Shown: positions 1-13,583, counted from the first letter of the stretch. The stretch is DNA of 64,000 nt from Monodelphis domestica (GCF_027887165.1 NC_077230.1:27925851-27989850), one strand, 5' to 3'. A program made the numbers and translations. The notes: generated from the letters alone by a model not told the origin.

Positions 1-1219
1 TTTGTCAAATAGTGGGTTTTTGTCCCAGAAGCTGGGCTCTTTGGGTTTTTCATGTACTGTCTTACTGGGGTCACTTACCCCAAGTCTATTGGTAACTGAT
101 CCTCCTTTCTGTCTCTTAGACAGTACCAAATTGTTTTGATGACCACTACTTTATAATAGAGTTTGAGATCTGGGACTGCAAGGCCACCTTCTTTTGTATT
201 TTTTTTTTCATTATTTTTCTGGATATCCTTGACTCTTTGTTCTTCCAAATGAACTTTGTTATGTTTTTTTTTTTTAAGGCAGTAAAATTTTTTTGCAAGT
301 TCAATGGGTATAGCACTAAATAGATAAATAAGCTTGGGTAGGATTGTCATTTTTATTATATTGGCTCGTCCTATCCATGAGCAGTTAATATTTTTCCAAT
401 TGCTCAAGTCTAGTTTTAGTTGTGTGGAGAGTGTTTTGTAGTTATGTTCATATAGTTCCTGTGTTTGTCTAGGGAGATAGATTCCTAAGTATTTTATTTT
501 GTTTAAGGTGATTTTGAATGGGATTTCTCTTTCTAATTCTTGCTGCTGAGCTGTGTTGGAAATATATAGAAATGCTGATGACTTCTGCATGTTTATTTTG
601 TAACCTGCAACTTTGCTAAAGTTGTTGATTATTTCGACTAGCTTTTTGGTTGATTCTCTAGGATTTTTTAAGTAGACCATCATATCATCTGCAAAGAGCA
701 ATAGCTTGGTCTCCTCCTTGCCCATTTTGATGCCTTCAATTTATTTTTCTTCTCTAATTGCTACAGCTAGTGTTTCTAGTACAATGTTAAATAATAGAGG
801 TGATAATGGGCATCCTTGTTTCACTCCTAATCTTATTGGGAATGCATCTAGTTTATCCCCATTGCAGATGATGTTAGTTAATGGTTTTAGATATATACTG
901 TTTATTATTTTTAGGAACAACCCTTCTATTCCTATGCTTTCTAGTGTTTTTAATAGGGATGGGTTTTGTATTTTATCAAAGGCTTTTCTGCATCTATTGA
1001 GATAATCATGTGATTTTTGTCAGTTTGTTTGTTGATGTGGTCAATTATGTGGATGGTTTTCCTAATATTGAACCAGCCCTGCATTCCTGATATAAATCCT
1101 ACTTGATCATAGTGAATGATCCTCCTGATCACTTGCTGGAGTCTTTTTGCTAGTATCCTATTTAAGATTTTTGCATCTAGATTCATTAGGGAAATTGGTA
1201 TATAGTTTTCTTTCTCCAT
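1..1219 (-). pseudogene. L1 ORF2 fragment, reverse transcriptase region
   Basis: This minus-strand copy of the L1 reverse transcriptase region runs off the left edge of the window. It aligns by eye with the RT part of the full-length L1 at 5421-11809 (around 6800-8015). The open piece at 75-725 holds the FADD catalytic motif ([14 protein letters not shown]). A second frame at 950-1366 holds the upstream RT block ([18 protein letters not shown]). The two pieces lie in different frames and several small differences separate them from the other copy, so it cannot encode an enzyme. Similarity stops near 1219, inside 'tttctttctcc', which is the 5' truncation or break point. It is older than the full-length copy. 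Confidence 0.9.
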
Positions 1220-1369
1220 TTTAAAATGCACTTCAATATTGGTCATTGTTGTAAGAGCAAAGTTATACACAACCAAAATCCCCAAATAAAACCAAAAATA
1301 CACTGATGTGAAAGACAGCTTCAACAATTCAATATGATTTTTAATACTCTTCTTCTGAAATTTCAAAAT

Positions 1370-1862
1370 TCATGTTATCTCCATGCTTCCTATCTTTTCC
1401 CACTCCCCAAGAAATCAGGTAATATAATATAGGTTGTACATATGTTAACATTCAGTACGTATTTCCATGTTCTTTATGTAAAACAAGACATATGTTGTTT
1501 ATACTAGTTTAAAATTCATGGCAGAAATAAAGTCAAGAATGATATGTTTCAGTATGCATTTGGGCTCCTTCACTTCCTTCTGTGGAAGTGGATAACCTTT
1601 TTCTTCATGAGTTCTTTGAATTTCTCTTGAATCTTTGCCTTACTGATAATAATTAAGTCATTTCAGTTGATCATCATACACTATTGTTACTGTGTACAAT
1701 GTTTTGCTCACTTTTCTATACTTCATATTTCTTCATGTTTTTTAAATGATCAGTTCATTTATCATTCACAATAGTATTTCATCAAAATCACATGCCACAA
1801 CTTGTTCAGCCTTTCCCCAATTGATGAACATTACTTCTATTTCCAGTTCTTTGCCAGAGTGG
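1370..1862 (-). mobile_element. Old L1 3' end
   Basis: This is a diverged minus-strand L1 tail. The blocks 'gttactgtgtacaatgtttt', 'caatagtatttcatca' and 'ttgttcagcctttcccca' correspond to the end of ORF2 and the 3' UTR of the younger L1 copies here. It is interrupted throughout and has no coding capacity. Its boundaries are approximate. Confidence 0.65.
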
Positions 1863-2878
<1,016 letters not shown>

Positions 2879-4819
2879 TTTGTGTGTATGCCTTTCCTTA
2901 ATAATCAAGGAATTTCAGGGAAAGTGAGAAGCTATTTATTATGTCAAGCAATTGTCCTGTGTTTTGGTCTCTTTAGTTTTGTATGGCCCTCTATGTTTGT
3001 TTGATGTATAAATATGAATTCGCTGGGTTGGGAGGTCTGAGGCTGTTAACTTTCAAAATCTTTCCCTCAGCAGACAAGTTCAATCAGTATAAGAAGTACA
3101 ATGAAGCATGGAATAGTTACTTTGCATTATGAAGCAATATAATTTATTCCTTCAAATGCTTAAAAAATGAACAAATGCATTTTAGAGGCACAAGAATATG
3201 TATTCTGTACTGTGGACTGAGATTAATTCAGCATAACCAATGAAGTTACAAGATCATTTTTTAAAGCTGTGCCTGTTCAGAGGGCTTTTGGTATAAAGCT
3301 TATGATTTTATGAGAAATTGGAAGAGAACATGCAGGAATCGTTTTTAAAAAAGGGAAAGGAAGCAAAAATGAAAATGATGAGAATTGAAGAATAACTGAG
3401 AATGAAGATTAGAGTGAAAATCCTGGGCAACAAATCATATTATATTTTCACCAAGAGAACCAAATTGTATCTAGTGTTTTAGTGGTAAATAAAAGCTAAC
3501 TCACTTATTTCTTCTCAGATTGTTGTCCCAGATTTCATGAAATCCTTTCTGATTTGAGTTCTAAAAATGGTGCAATTTTAGAGATTGGGATAGATGATTT
3601 AACAACCTTTGAAAAGAAAAAATCATTTTTGTTTTATTCTTCAAAATAAATAAATAAATCTTTTCTTTGTAGGGTCTCTCAATAATATCATAATAATGTT
3701 TATATGATAATTATTCAGTGTTTCTTTAGGAACTTTTCTTAATAATATACTTCCCAAATTTGGATTGCTTCCCATCATGGCTTTCTCTTAACTGCAAGTT
3801 GCTTTGTAAAATACTGTTTTGAAATTTTTTTTGGCTTAATAATAATGATGAGAAAAGCAATGTCTGTTTTAATAATCCATTTAGGGAAAATGATGATTTT
3901 CTCTTTGATAAAATATATTTTATTAATGCTTTCAGCTCTTACCTAAAAATAATTTCTGAAATTTCTCCCTGTATCCTTCCAAATTAAACCCTGCCTCCTA
4001 ACAAAAACAGTAAGCTTTTATTAATTACTTATAATATGCCAGGCACTGTGGTAACAAATAAAAATAATAAGGCAAATAAATAATTTGATGCAGTGAATAC
4101 ATCTGACAAAGTATATGAATTCTGCCCTAGTAGTCCCCCATCTTTTTGCCTGGAGCTGGATTGGGGTATGTTTTATTTTCTCTCATAAGGGACCAGATTT
4201 TATTTTTCAATTAATAGCATTTTGCTTCCTTTATGTGACCTTTTCTTCATGTTATTTTATTTCTACTTATTGTGGTTACACCTATTTTAGGTTAAATCTG
4301 TTCATACAAATAGTTGAAGTCCTCACATTTTAACTATATAATTTTATTCTATTCCTATTCCCTAATCTTCCTCCCAGGACCCTCCATAATTCATGGGCAT
4401 CAATTTTCTTTTTAGGTCTTTGCTACCACAGCCCCTCCAACATTAAATGTTTTTATTTGGGGGAAAAGACTAGCCTTAGAAATTACACGGTATAATGGAA
4501 AACCTCAAGAAGCAGGTATTTTTAAAAACAAGGTGATCCATGAACTCCCTCTTTCTCACCTCCAGTCTTGAAATAGTGGTGTTACCATTCTTTTTGAGTT
4601 TCAGAGAGAGGAGTGAAAGAAAAGAGGGATCAAAAAATTACCATCTAATTTCAGTTCTCCATCGTGTAATGTTCAAGAAGGACTAGTTTTTGTTTGATTC
4701 TGCATGGTCTCAAGGCAGATGATGGACAGAGGTGGAAACCCCATAGCTACGCTTGAGTGGCTAGGCAAACACCAACAGCCTTGCCCACCTTCACCGAGTT
4801 TAAAACCACTCTCTTTTTA
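2879..4819. other. Unclassified intergenic DNA with a SINE scrap
   Basis: AT-rich DNA with no gene recognised. A short block near 4016-4063 ('atgccaggcactgtggtaac') resembles the 3' part of marsupial MIR/CORE SINEs. The rest shows no family that I can name. Confidence 0.45.
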
Positions 4820-5001
4820 AATATGTACCTTCTGTTTTAGAATCAATTCTGGGTATTGGTTCTAAGGCAGAAGAGCGGTAAGGGCTAGGCAATGGGGGTT
4901 AAGTGACTTGCCCAGGGTCACACAGCTAGGACATGTCTGAAGCCAGGACCTCCCATATCTAAGCCTGACTCTCTATTCACTGAGCTACCCAGCTGCCCCT
5001 T
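4820..5001 (-). mobile_element. tRNA/CORE-type marsupial SINE
   Basis: Minus-strand copy. On the plus strand it reads through 'gacttgcccagggtcacaca', 'gctacccagctgcccc' and 'aatgggggttaagtgac', which are the reverse complements of the blocks in the plus-strand SINEs at 39252 and 63470. It is nearly full length. Confidence 0.85.
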
Positions 5002-5401
5002 TAAATTCTCTTTCAGTTTCAAGGAGTACACCATCCATGCTCACTGCTATAATCCACACATATCTCTAGGGAAAGTGAACGATAACATTGCCTCCTTAGC
5101 AATTGGATCAAAACCAATCTAAACATTTCTGTCCTAGACATCAACTTCTTCCTTGCTGTTCTAAATTATTTTGTAGAGGGAGAAGTAATACTCTATCAAG
5201 ATTACCATGAGGGATGTGGAGGATTTCTGATGGGAAAAATAAGGTTTATACTGTATGTCATGCTGATTACAGAAAAAGCTGGAGAGAAGGTAATTAGAGC
5301 CAAAAATGACAAGTTGACAAGCACAATTCAGAATGAGCAAATGAATAGACAAGGAGCTAAGGCAGTGGCACTCCTAGACATGACAGTAGCATAGAAGGAT
5401 T
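5002..5401. other. Unclassified intergenic DNA
   Basis: I see no recognisable gene or repeat. It ends at the target site of the full-length L1. Confidence 0.45.
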
Positions 5402-5782
5402 TCTTCCATATTACACTTTTTTTTTTAATTTTAATATTATTTTATTTGGTCGTTTTCATACATTATTCACTGGAAACAAAGATCGTTTTCTTTTCCTCCC
5501 CTCCCCCCCCCCCCGCCTTTCCCTCTCCCATAGCCGACGCATGATTCCACTGGTTATCACATGTGTTCTTGACTCGAACCCATTTCCCTGTTGTTGGAGT
5601 TTGCATTATAGTGTTCATTTAGATTCTCTCCTCAGTCTTATCTCCTCCAACCCTGTAGTCAAGCAGTTGCTTTTCAGCGATGTTTTTATTCCCACAGTTT
5701 ATCCTCTGCTTGTGGGTAGTATTTTTTTTTTAGATCCCTGCAGATTGTTCAGGGATTGCATTGATACTAATGGAGAAGTCCA

Positions 5783-8700
5783 TCACCTTCGATTGTACCA
5801 CAATGTATCAGTCTCTGTGTACAATGTTTTCCTGGTTCTGCTCCTCTCGCTCTGCATTACTTCCTGGAGGTTGTTCCAGTCTCCATGGAACTTCTCCACT
5901 TTATTATTCCTTTTAGCACAATAGTATTCCATCACCAACATATACCACAATTTGTTCAGCCATTCCCCAATTGAGGGGCATCCCCTCATTTTCCAATTTT
6001 TGGCCACCACAAAGAGCGCAGCTATGAATATTTTTGTACAAGTCTTTTTGTCCATTATCTCTTTGGGGTACAAGCCCAGCAGGGCTATGGCTGGATCAAA
6101 GGGCAGACAGTCTTTTATCGCCCTTTGGACATAGTTCCAAATTGCCCTCCAGAATGGTTGGATCAATTCACAACTCCACCAGCAATGAATTAATGTCCCC
6201 ACTTTGCCACATCCCCTCCAGCATTCATTACTTTGCATAGCTGTCATGTTAGCCAATCTGCTAGGTGTGAGATGATACCTCAGAGTTGTTTTGATTTGCA
6301 TCTCTCTGATTATAAGAGATGTAGAGCACTTTTTCATGTGCTTATTAATAGTTTTGATTTCTTTGGCTGAGAATTGCCTGTTCATGTCCCGTGCCCATTT
6401 GTCAATTGGAGAATGGCTTGATTTTTTGTACAATTGATTTAGTTCTTTATAAATTTTAGTAATTAAACCCTTGTCAGAGGTTTTTATGAAGATTGTTTCC
6501 CAATTTGTTGCTACCCTTCTGATTTTGGTTACATTGGTTTTGTTTGTACAAAAACTTTTTAATTTGATGTAATCCAGATTATTTATTTTGCATTTTGTAA
6601 TTCTTTCTAATTCTTGCTTGGTTTTGAAGTATTTCCCTTCCCAAAGGTCTGACATGTATACTATTCTGTGTTCGCCTAATTTTCTTATAGTTTCCTTCTT
6701 TATGTTCAAGTCATTCATTCATTTTGAATTTATCTTGGTGTAGGGTGTGAGGTGTTGATCTAAGCCTAATCTTTCCCACACTGTCCTCCAATTTTCCCAA
6801 CAGTTTTTATGAAATAGTGGATTTTTGTCCCAAAAGCTGGAATCTTTGGGTTTGTCATATACTGTCTTGCTGAAGTTGCTTGCCCCCAATCTATTCCACT
6901 GATCCTCCTTTCTGTCTCTTAGCCAGTACCAAATTGTTTTGATGACCGCTGCTTTATAATATAGTCTGAGATCTGGGACTGCAAGACCCCCTTCCTTTGT
7001 ATTTTTTTTCATTAATTCCCTGGGTATCCTTGATCTTTTGTTCTTCCAAATGAACTTTGTTATGTTTTTTTCTAAATCAGTAAAAAAAATTTTTGGAAGT
7101 TCCATGGGTATGGCACTAAATAGATAGATGAGTTTGGGTAGGATGGTCATTTTTATTATATTGGCTCGTCCTACCCATGAGCAGTTAATGTTCTTCCAAT
7201 TGTTCAAGTCTAGTTTTAGTTGTGTGGAAAGTGTTTTGTAGTTGTGTTCATATAGATCCTGTGTTTGTCTCGGGAGATAGATTCCTAAGTATTTTATTTT
7301 GTCTTGGGTAATTTTGAATGGGATTTCTCTTTCTAGTTCTTGCTGCTGAGCTGTGTTGGAATTATATAGAAATGCTGATGACTTATGTGGGTTTATTTTG
7401 TATCCTGCAACTTTGCTAAAGTTGTTGATTATTTCAATTAGCTTTTTGGTTGAGTCTCTAGGATTCTTTAAGTAGACCATCATGTCATCTGCAAAGAGTG
7501 ATAATTTGGTCTCCTCCTTGCCTATTTTGATGCCTTCAATTTCTTTTTCTTCTCTAATTGCTACTGCTAGTGTTTCTAATACAATGTCAAATAATAGAGG
7601 TGATAATGGGCATCCTTGTTTCACTCCTGATCTTAATGGGAATGGATTTAGTTTATCCCCATTGCAGATGATATTAGCTGATGGTTTTAGATATATACTG
7701 TTTATTATTTTTAGGAATGACCCTTCTATTCCTATGCTTTCTAGTGTTTTTAGTAGGAATGGGTGTTGTATTTTATCAAAGGCTTTTTCTGCATCTATTG
7801 AGATAATCATGTGATTCTTGTTGGTTTGCTTGTTGATGTGGTCAATTATGTGGATAGTTTTCCTAATGTTGAACCAGCCCTGCATCCCTGGTATGAATCC
7901 TACTTGATCATGGTGGATGACCCTTCTAATCACTTGCTGGAGTCTTTTTGCTAGTATCCTATTTAAGATTTTTGCATCTATATTCATTAGGGAGATTGGC
8001 CTATAGTTTTCTTTCTCTGTTTTTGGCCTGCCTGGCTTTGGAATTAGTACCATGCTTGTGTCATAAAAGGAGTTTGGTAGGACTCCCTCTTTGCTTATTA
8101 TGTCGAATAGTTTGTATAATATTGGGGTTAACTGTTCTCTGAATGTTTGATAGAATTCACTGGTGAATCCATCAGGCCCTGGGGATTTTTACTTAGGCAG
8201 TTCTTTGATGGCTTGATGGATTTCAATTTCTGATATGGGATTATTTAAGAAAACTATATCTTCTTCTGTTAGTCTAGGCAATTTATATTTTTGTAAATAT
8301 TCATCCATATCACCTAGATTGGTATATTTATTGCCATATAGTTGGGCAAAGTAGTTTTTAATGATTGCCTTAATTTCCTCTTCATTTGAGGTGAGATCCC
8401 CCTTTTCATCCTTGATGCTATTAATTTGCCTTTCTTCTTTCCTTTTTTTTAATTAAATTAACCAGTACTTTGTCTATTTTGTCTGTTTTTTCAAAGTACC
8501 AGCTTCTGGTCTTGTTTATTAGCTCAATAGTTCTGTCACTTTCTATTTTATTAATTTCTCCCTTAATTTTTAGGATCTCTAGTATGGTTTTCTTCTGGGG
8601 GTTTTTAATTTGTTCATTCTCAAGTTTTTTGATTTGCATTTCCAATTCCTTGGTCTCTGTCCTCCCTAATTTGTTAATATATGCACTCATGGATATGAAT

Positions 8701-9590
8701 TTTCCTCTAAGTACTGCCTTGGCTGCATCCCATAAGGTTTGAAAGGATGTTTCGCCGTTGTCATTTTCTTCAACGAAATTGTTAATTGTTTCTATGATTT
8801 CTTCTCTAACTATCCGATTTTGGAGTATTATGTTATTTAATTTCCAATTAATTTTTGATTTGGGTCTCCATGTACCCTTGCCGATCAATATTTTAATTGC
8901 CTTGTGATCTGAAAAGGCTGCAGTTAATATTTCTGCTTTTCTGCATTTAAGTGCCATGTTTCTATGACCTAGTGTATGATCTATTTTTGTGAATGTGCCA
9001 TGTGGTGCTGAAAAGAAGGTGTATTCTTTTTTGTCCCTATTTATTTTTCTCCATATGTCTATTAATTTTAATTTTTCTAAGATTTCATTCACCTCTTTTA
9101 CCTCTTTCTTATTTATTTTTTGATTTGATTTATCTAAATTTGATAGTGGTTGGTTCAAGTCTCCCACTAATATGGTTTTACTGTCTAATTCCTCCTTCAA
9201 TTCTCCTAGTTTCTCTATTAAAAATTTGGATGCTATACCATTTGGTGCATACATGTTGATTAGTGATATTTCCTCATTGTCTATACTTCCTTTTAGCAGA
9301 ATATATTTACCTTCCCTGTCCCTTTTGATCAGGTCTATTTGTACTTTGGCTTTGTCAGATATCATGATTGCAACTCCTGCCATCTTTCTATCGGTTGAGG
9401 CCCAAAAGGTCTTACTCCAACCTTTAATTCTAACCTTGTGAGTGTCAACCCGTCTCATATGTGTTTCTTGAAGACAACATATGGTAGGGTTTTGTGTTCT
9501 AATCCAATCTGCTATTTGTCTGCGTTTTATGGGTGAGTTCATCCCATTCACGTTCAAAGTTATGATTGTTATTTGTGGATTCACTGGCAT
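5783..9590 (-). pseudogene. L1 ORF2 (endonuclease-reverse transcriptase), broken
   Basis: In intact L1s this protein nicks DNA and reverse-transcribes L1 RNA at the nick. The apurinic-type endonuclease (8421-9590) keeps ITLNVNGMN, CLQETH, VGDLN and the SDH motif. The RT (6719-8053) keeps [10 protein letters not shown]. The C-terminal part (5783-6718) keeps the zinc-knuckle-like CX3CX7HX4C ([18 protein letters not shown]). Three lesions separate them: a frameshift in the A-rich run near 8442-8450, a TAA at 8189-8191 just before the SPGPDGF block, and a TGA at 6719-6721 where related L1s have tryptophan. No full-length product is possible. Confidence 0.93.
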
Positions 9591-10276
9591 TTTGATGTCT
9601 TCCCCTAGTTCTGACCTTTCTTCTTTAGCTTTCTCCTTTTGAACCAGTGATTTACTTTAGGTCAGTCCCCCTAGTCCCCTCCCTTGAGATGCTTCCCTTT
9701 CTAGCCCCTCCCTTTTTATGCTCCCTTCCCCTCCCCCCTCTCCTTCCCTCCCTTTTTGTACTCCCTCCCCCCTCCCCCTCCTTGATTTTCCTTTCTTTCT
9801 TGCCCTAATGGATAAGATAGAATTCAGGATCCCACTGGATCTAGATGTTCTTCCCTCTCAGATTTGATTTCACTGAGAGTAAGGTTTAAGTACTTCCACT
9901 TCACGCTCTCTTCCTCTCCTTCTCATATGAGAGTTCTTCCCCTCCCCTTCCCATGTGTATCTTTATATGGGAAAGTTTATTCTATTGATTCCCCCCCTAT
10001 TTCTTGAAGTTAATCTTAGTATTATCACGGTTCCCCCCTCCCTTTTCCTTTTTTTGCCCCAACTTTCCCCAAATCTTCTTGATTCCCCAATCTTTCCCTA
10101 TGCATGTTTCTTCTAACTACTCTTATGATGATACAATTTATGAGAGTTACACAAAACATTTTCCCCACATATTAATATATATAATTAGATGTGAATGTAG
10201 TCCTTATAGAAGAGAGTTTGACTTAAAGAGAAAGATAAGATTTATCTCCTTTTCCCTTTCTTTCATATTTACCTTT
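9591..10276 (-). other. Long purine-rich spacer between L1 ORF1 and ORF2
   Basis: Neither L1 frame extends into this 686-nt stretch. In element sense, 9650-9800 is strongly G/A-rich with several runs of four to six G (plus strand: repeated 'cccctcccccc' and 'tccctccc'). A 161-codon frame on the opposite strand (10004-10489) overlaps ORF1 and is not supported as a gene. Confidence 0.7.
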
Positions 10277-11257
10277 TCATGTTTCTCTTGCTTTCTGTGC
10301 TTGGATATCGAACTTTCCACAGAGCTCTGGTCTTTTCTTAGCAAATGCTTGGAAATCTTCTATTTTGTTGAATGCCCATACTTTCCCCTGGAAGTATATA
10401 GTCAGTTTTGCTGGGTAGTTGATTCTTGGTTGGAGACCCAGCTCTCTTGCCTTTCTAAATATCGTGTTCCATGCTTTGCGGTCTCTTAGTGTGTTAGCCG
10501 CTAAGTCATGTGTGATCCTTATGGGAGCCCCCTTATATCTGAAGCTCCTCTTCTTGGCTTCTTGTAGGATTTTCTCCTTTACTTGGAAGCTCTTGAATTT
10601 GGCAATTACATTCCTAGGCGTTGTCTTTTGGGGATTTAGTATAGAAGGTGTTCTATGAATCCTTTCTATTTCTATTTTGCCCCCTTGCTCCAGAACGTGG
10701 GGGCAATTTTCTTTTATAATCTCCTCTAGAATAAAATCCAATTTGTTGTTTACCTCTGGTTTTTCTGGGAGACCGATGATACGGAGATTTTCTCGTCTTC
10801 CTCTGTTCTCCAGGTCCGTGACCTTCTCAGTGAGATATTTTATGTTTTCTTCCAATTCATTAATTGTTTGGGTTTGCTTTATTGATTCTTGCTGTTTTAT
10901 CATCTCACTTTCTTCGAGGTGCTTGATTCTGGTCATTAGGGACTGGATTTGCTTTTCAGCCTTGTCTGCCCTTCTATTGGATGCTTCGAGTTCTTTTTCC
11001 AATTGAGCATTCTTATCTGTCAGACAGCTGATCTCTTTCTCCCATTTTTCTTTCCAGGTTTCCATCTTTTGGATAAGTTCCAGTTTGAGATCTTCCAGAG
11101 CTTGTTGATAGTTTCCATTTTGGGAGGCGTGTTCTGAATTTTTTTGGATTTCCTCCTCATTCTCCTCTTTTCCTTGGGTACTTCCACCATAAAAGTTTTC
11201 AATAGTCACTTTTTTCCCTTTCTTCCTGGAGGCTTGATTTTGGGCCATGTGAGCCAT
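10277..11257 (-). CDS. L1 ORF1 protein (RNA-binding chaperone)
   Basis: An intact 326-residue frame with a true ATG (starts MAHMAQNQ). In the L1 family this protein trimerises, coats L1 RNA and acts as a nucleic-acid chaperone in the cytoplasmic ribonucleoprotein. It has a basic N-terminus (RKKGKK), a long heptad-rich coiled coil at about residues 50-150, and an RRM beginning near 153 at RRENLRIIGLPE. A C-terminal domain contains ARELGLQPRINYPAKLT, close to the usual L1 ORF1 C-terminal motif. The length is normal for the family. It has no internal stop, unlike ORF2 of the same element. ORF1 ends 686 nt before ORF2, far more than the tens of bases usual in placental L1s. Confidence 0.93.
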   Translation of the reverse strand: MAHMAQNQASRKKGKKVTIENFYGGSTQGKEENEEEIQKNSEHASQNGNYQQALEDLKLELIQKMETWKEKWEKEISCLTDKNAQLEKELEASNRRADKAEKQIQSLMTRIKHLEESEMIKQQESIKQTQTINELEENIKYLTEKVTDLENRGRRENLRIIGLPEKPEVNNKLDFILEEIIKENCPHVLEQGGKIEIERIHRTPSILNPQKTTPRNVIAKFKSFQVKEKILQEAKKRSFRYKGAPIRITHDLAANTLRDRKAWNTIFRKARELGLQPRINYPAKLTIYFQGKVWAFNKIEDFQAFAKKRPELCGKFDIQAQKARET

Positions 11258-11809
11258 CCCTTTGGTGGTTTTATTTCCCTTTCCTTTTTGGTCTGGGGTC
11301 TGGGTTATAAGAGCGGTTTTTCTGTGAATTTAGGTTGCTTCAGACTAGTTCTTCCCAGCCTCTGAGTCCAGGTATTCAGCTCCGCCCAGATAATCAGCGC
11401 GCGTTGTTCAGTGCAGCCCACCCGAAGTCCGCTGGCTTCTCCAGTGAAAGCGCCCTGAGATGTTTTTTCCTGGCAGTCCCCAGATCCCAAGGACCCTGGA
11501 GTGCCCCCCCAGACAGAGACGCTCCCCACTCACTCGCTGTCCCGGTGTGCGCTCAGGTAGCTCACTCTGGTTTAGTGGGGGAGGTGGGGTGGGGGAAGGG
11601 CGGCTCAGTTCACTTTTCTGTGCAAGCTTTTCCTTCTTATTTTAGTGTGGAAATGTTCAAGCCCCACGTACCTTTGCCTCTGTGGGGTACTGGGGAGTCC
11701 TTCTGTTCCTCCAAAGGTGATTTTATGCTCCTTTGATGTAGTCTATTTCGTTCGGTGCTGGGGAGAGAAAGCGTGCCGCATCTAGATTGCAGCCATGATT
11801 ACCCAGAAG
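11258..11809 (-). promoter_or_regulatory. L1 5' UTR / internal promoter
   Basis: A 552-bp GC- and CpG-richer block precedes ORF1, in contrast to the AT-rich surroundings. Near its 5' end, in element sense, it reads 'aatcatggctgc'. This resembles the YY1-type ATGGC site known at the start of other mammalian L1 promoters. Promoter activity is inferred from position. Confidence 0.65.
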
Positions 11810-11828
11810 TCTTCCATATTACACTTTT

Positions 11829-12490
11829 AAACAAATCCATATAAACCTGTCTCAGATCCTACGAAGCTACAGAGGTCCTTCTTCAGACACATATCAGAAT
11901 AATTTCTGTTTTGCTTTAAAAACAAAGAATAAAACACACACAATTGGTGTTGAGCATAGCTATGCCCATTTTAGTCTCTTGCTGGAATGCTTATTTTATT
12001 TCTCAACTCTTATTTACTATGGAGGACCTAACAATAAATATACTTACAATGAGTGGACATGGAATACATAAAAGTCTACATACTTTCATTTTTCAGTATT
12101 TTCTTGGAAATAAATTAAGGCTACCTAAGCTAAACTTAGACTCATAGAATTGTTTAAAAGACTTTGCAATAGTTAAAGACATCAAAATTAAGTTTACAAT
12201 CATATGTTTTAAAGAATTCCTTCAATAAAATCAGATTAGCATTAGATCCAATATCCTTAATTCAGCCCACTATACTGGGAATTTAGGTCATTCAGTAGAC
12301 TATATTCCTTCACTACCTAGCATTTTTCAGAACAATTAAATAAGAAAATATCTTCTTTAGAAGGATATTTAATTTTGTTTGTCTTTCTTAAAAAAACACA
12401 GAAACAATATGTTAATGCCTTTTATTTTCCAACATTAATTTAGAATAACTCTCATTCAATCCACAAAAAATAATAAGCATTTTTGTTTAA
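11829..12490. other. Unclassified intergenic DNA
   Basis: AT-rich sequence between two L1 insertions. I recognise no gene or repeat. Confidence 0.5.
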
Positions 12491-12504
12491 GAGATATCAT
12501 CTAA

Positions 12505-13583
12505 GAAACAACAAATTGGGAAAAAATCTTCATAGAAATCTCTGACAAAGGTTTAATTACTCAAATTTATAAAGAGCTAAATCAATTGTACAAAAATCCA
12601 AGCCATTCTCCAATTGATAAATGGGCAAGGGACATGGATAGGCAGTTTTCAGATAAAGAAATCAAAACTATTAATAAGCACATGAAGAAGTGTTCTAAAT
12701 CTCTTATAATCAGAGAGATGCAAATCAAAACAACTCTGAGGTATCACCTCACACCTAGCAGATTGGCTAACAGGATAGCAAAGGAAAGTAATGAATGCTG
12801 GAGGGGATGTGGCAAAGTGGGGACATTAATTCATTGCTGGTGGAGTTGTGAACTGATCCAACCATTCTGGAGGGCAATTTGGAACTATGCCCAAAGGGCG
12901 ACAAAAGAATATCTACCCTTTGATCCAGCCATAGCCCTGCTGGGTCTGCACCCCAAAGAGATAATGGAGAAAAAGACTTGTACAAAAATATTCATAGCTG
13001 CGCTCTTTGTTGTGGCCAAAAATTGGAAAATGAGGGGATGCCCTTCAATTGGGGAATGGCTGAGCAAATTGTGGTATATGTTGGTGATGGAATACTATTG
13101 TGCTAAAAGGAATAATAAAGTGGAGGAATTCCATGGAGACTGGAACAACCTCCAGGAAGTGATGCAGAGCGAGAGGAGCAGAACCAGGAGAACATTGTAC
13201 ACAGAGACTAATACACTGTGGTATAATCAAACATAATGGACTTCTCCATTAGTGGTGGCATAATGTCCCTGAACAATCTGCAGGGATCTAGGAGAAAAAG
13301 TACTATTCATAAGCAGAGGACAAACTGTGGGAATAGAAACACCGAGGAAAGGCAACTGCCTGACTACAGAGGTTGAGGGGACATGACAGAGGAGAGACTC
13401 TAAAGGAACACTCTAATGCAAATACTAACAACATGGCAATGGATTCGAATCAAGAACACATGTGATACCCAGTGTAATCATGCATTGGCTATGGGGGATG
13501 GGGGGAGGAAAAGAAAATGATCTTTGTCTTTAATGAATAATGCTTGGAAATGATCAAATAAAATATTATAAAATTAAAAAAAA
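12505..13583 (+). mobile_element. 5'-truncated L1 (C-terminal ORF2 and 3' UTR)
   Basis: Only the last third of ORF2 and the 3' UTR are present. An open 216-codon frame (12586-13236) covers the ORF2 C-terminus with the full CX3CX7HX4C motif and ends at the family's usual ...TLWYN. The A-rich tail is at about 13560-13583. Flanking near-duplicates 'gagatatcatctaa' (12491-12504) and 'gaaatatcatctaa' (13584-13597) differ at one base and are read as the target-site duplication. Truncation during reverse transcription explains the missing 5' end. Confidence 0.93.

Larger units (their letters stand above)
5421..11809 (-). mobile_element. Full-length L1 retrotransposon
   Basis: A 6.39-kb minus-strand L1 with every part present: 5' UTR (11258-11809), ORF1 (10277-11257), a long spacer, ORF2 (5783-9590, broken), 3' UTR (5427-5782) and a short A-tail seen as T-rich sequence at about 5418-5428. 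A perfect 19-bp target-site duplication starting 'tcttccatattacac' lies at 5402-5420 and 11810-11828, which fixes the ends and shows insertion by target-primed reverse transcription. ORF1 is intact and the duplication is perfect, so the insertion looks young. ORF2 carries one frameshift and two stops, so this copy could not mobilise itself. Confidence 0.95.

Noticed and set aside
10004-11137. Plus-strand frames opposite L1 ORF1 and the spacer (up to 161 codons)
   Set aside because: Antisense shadows of L1 ORF1 with no homology signal.
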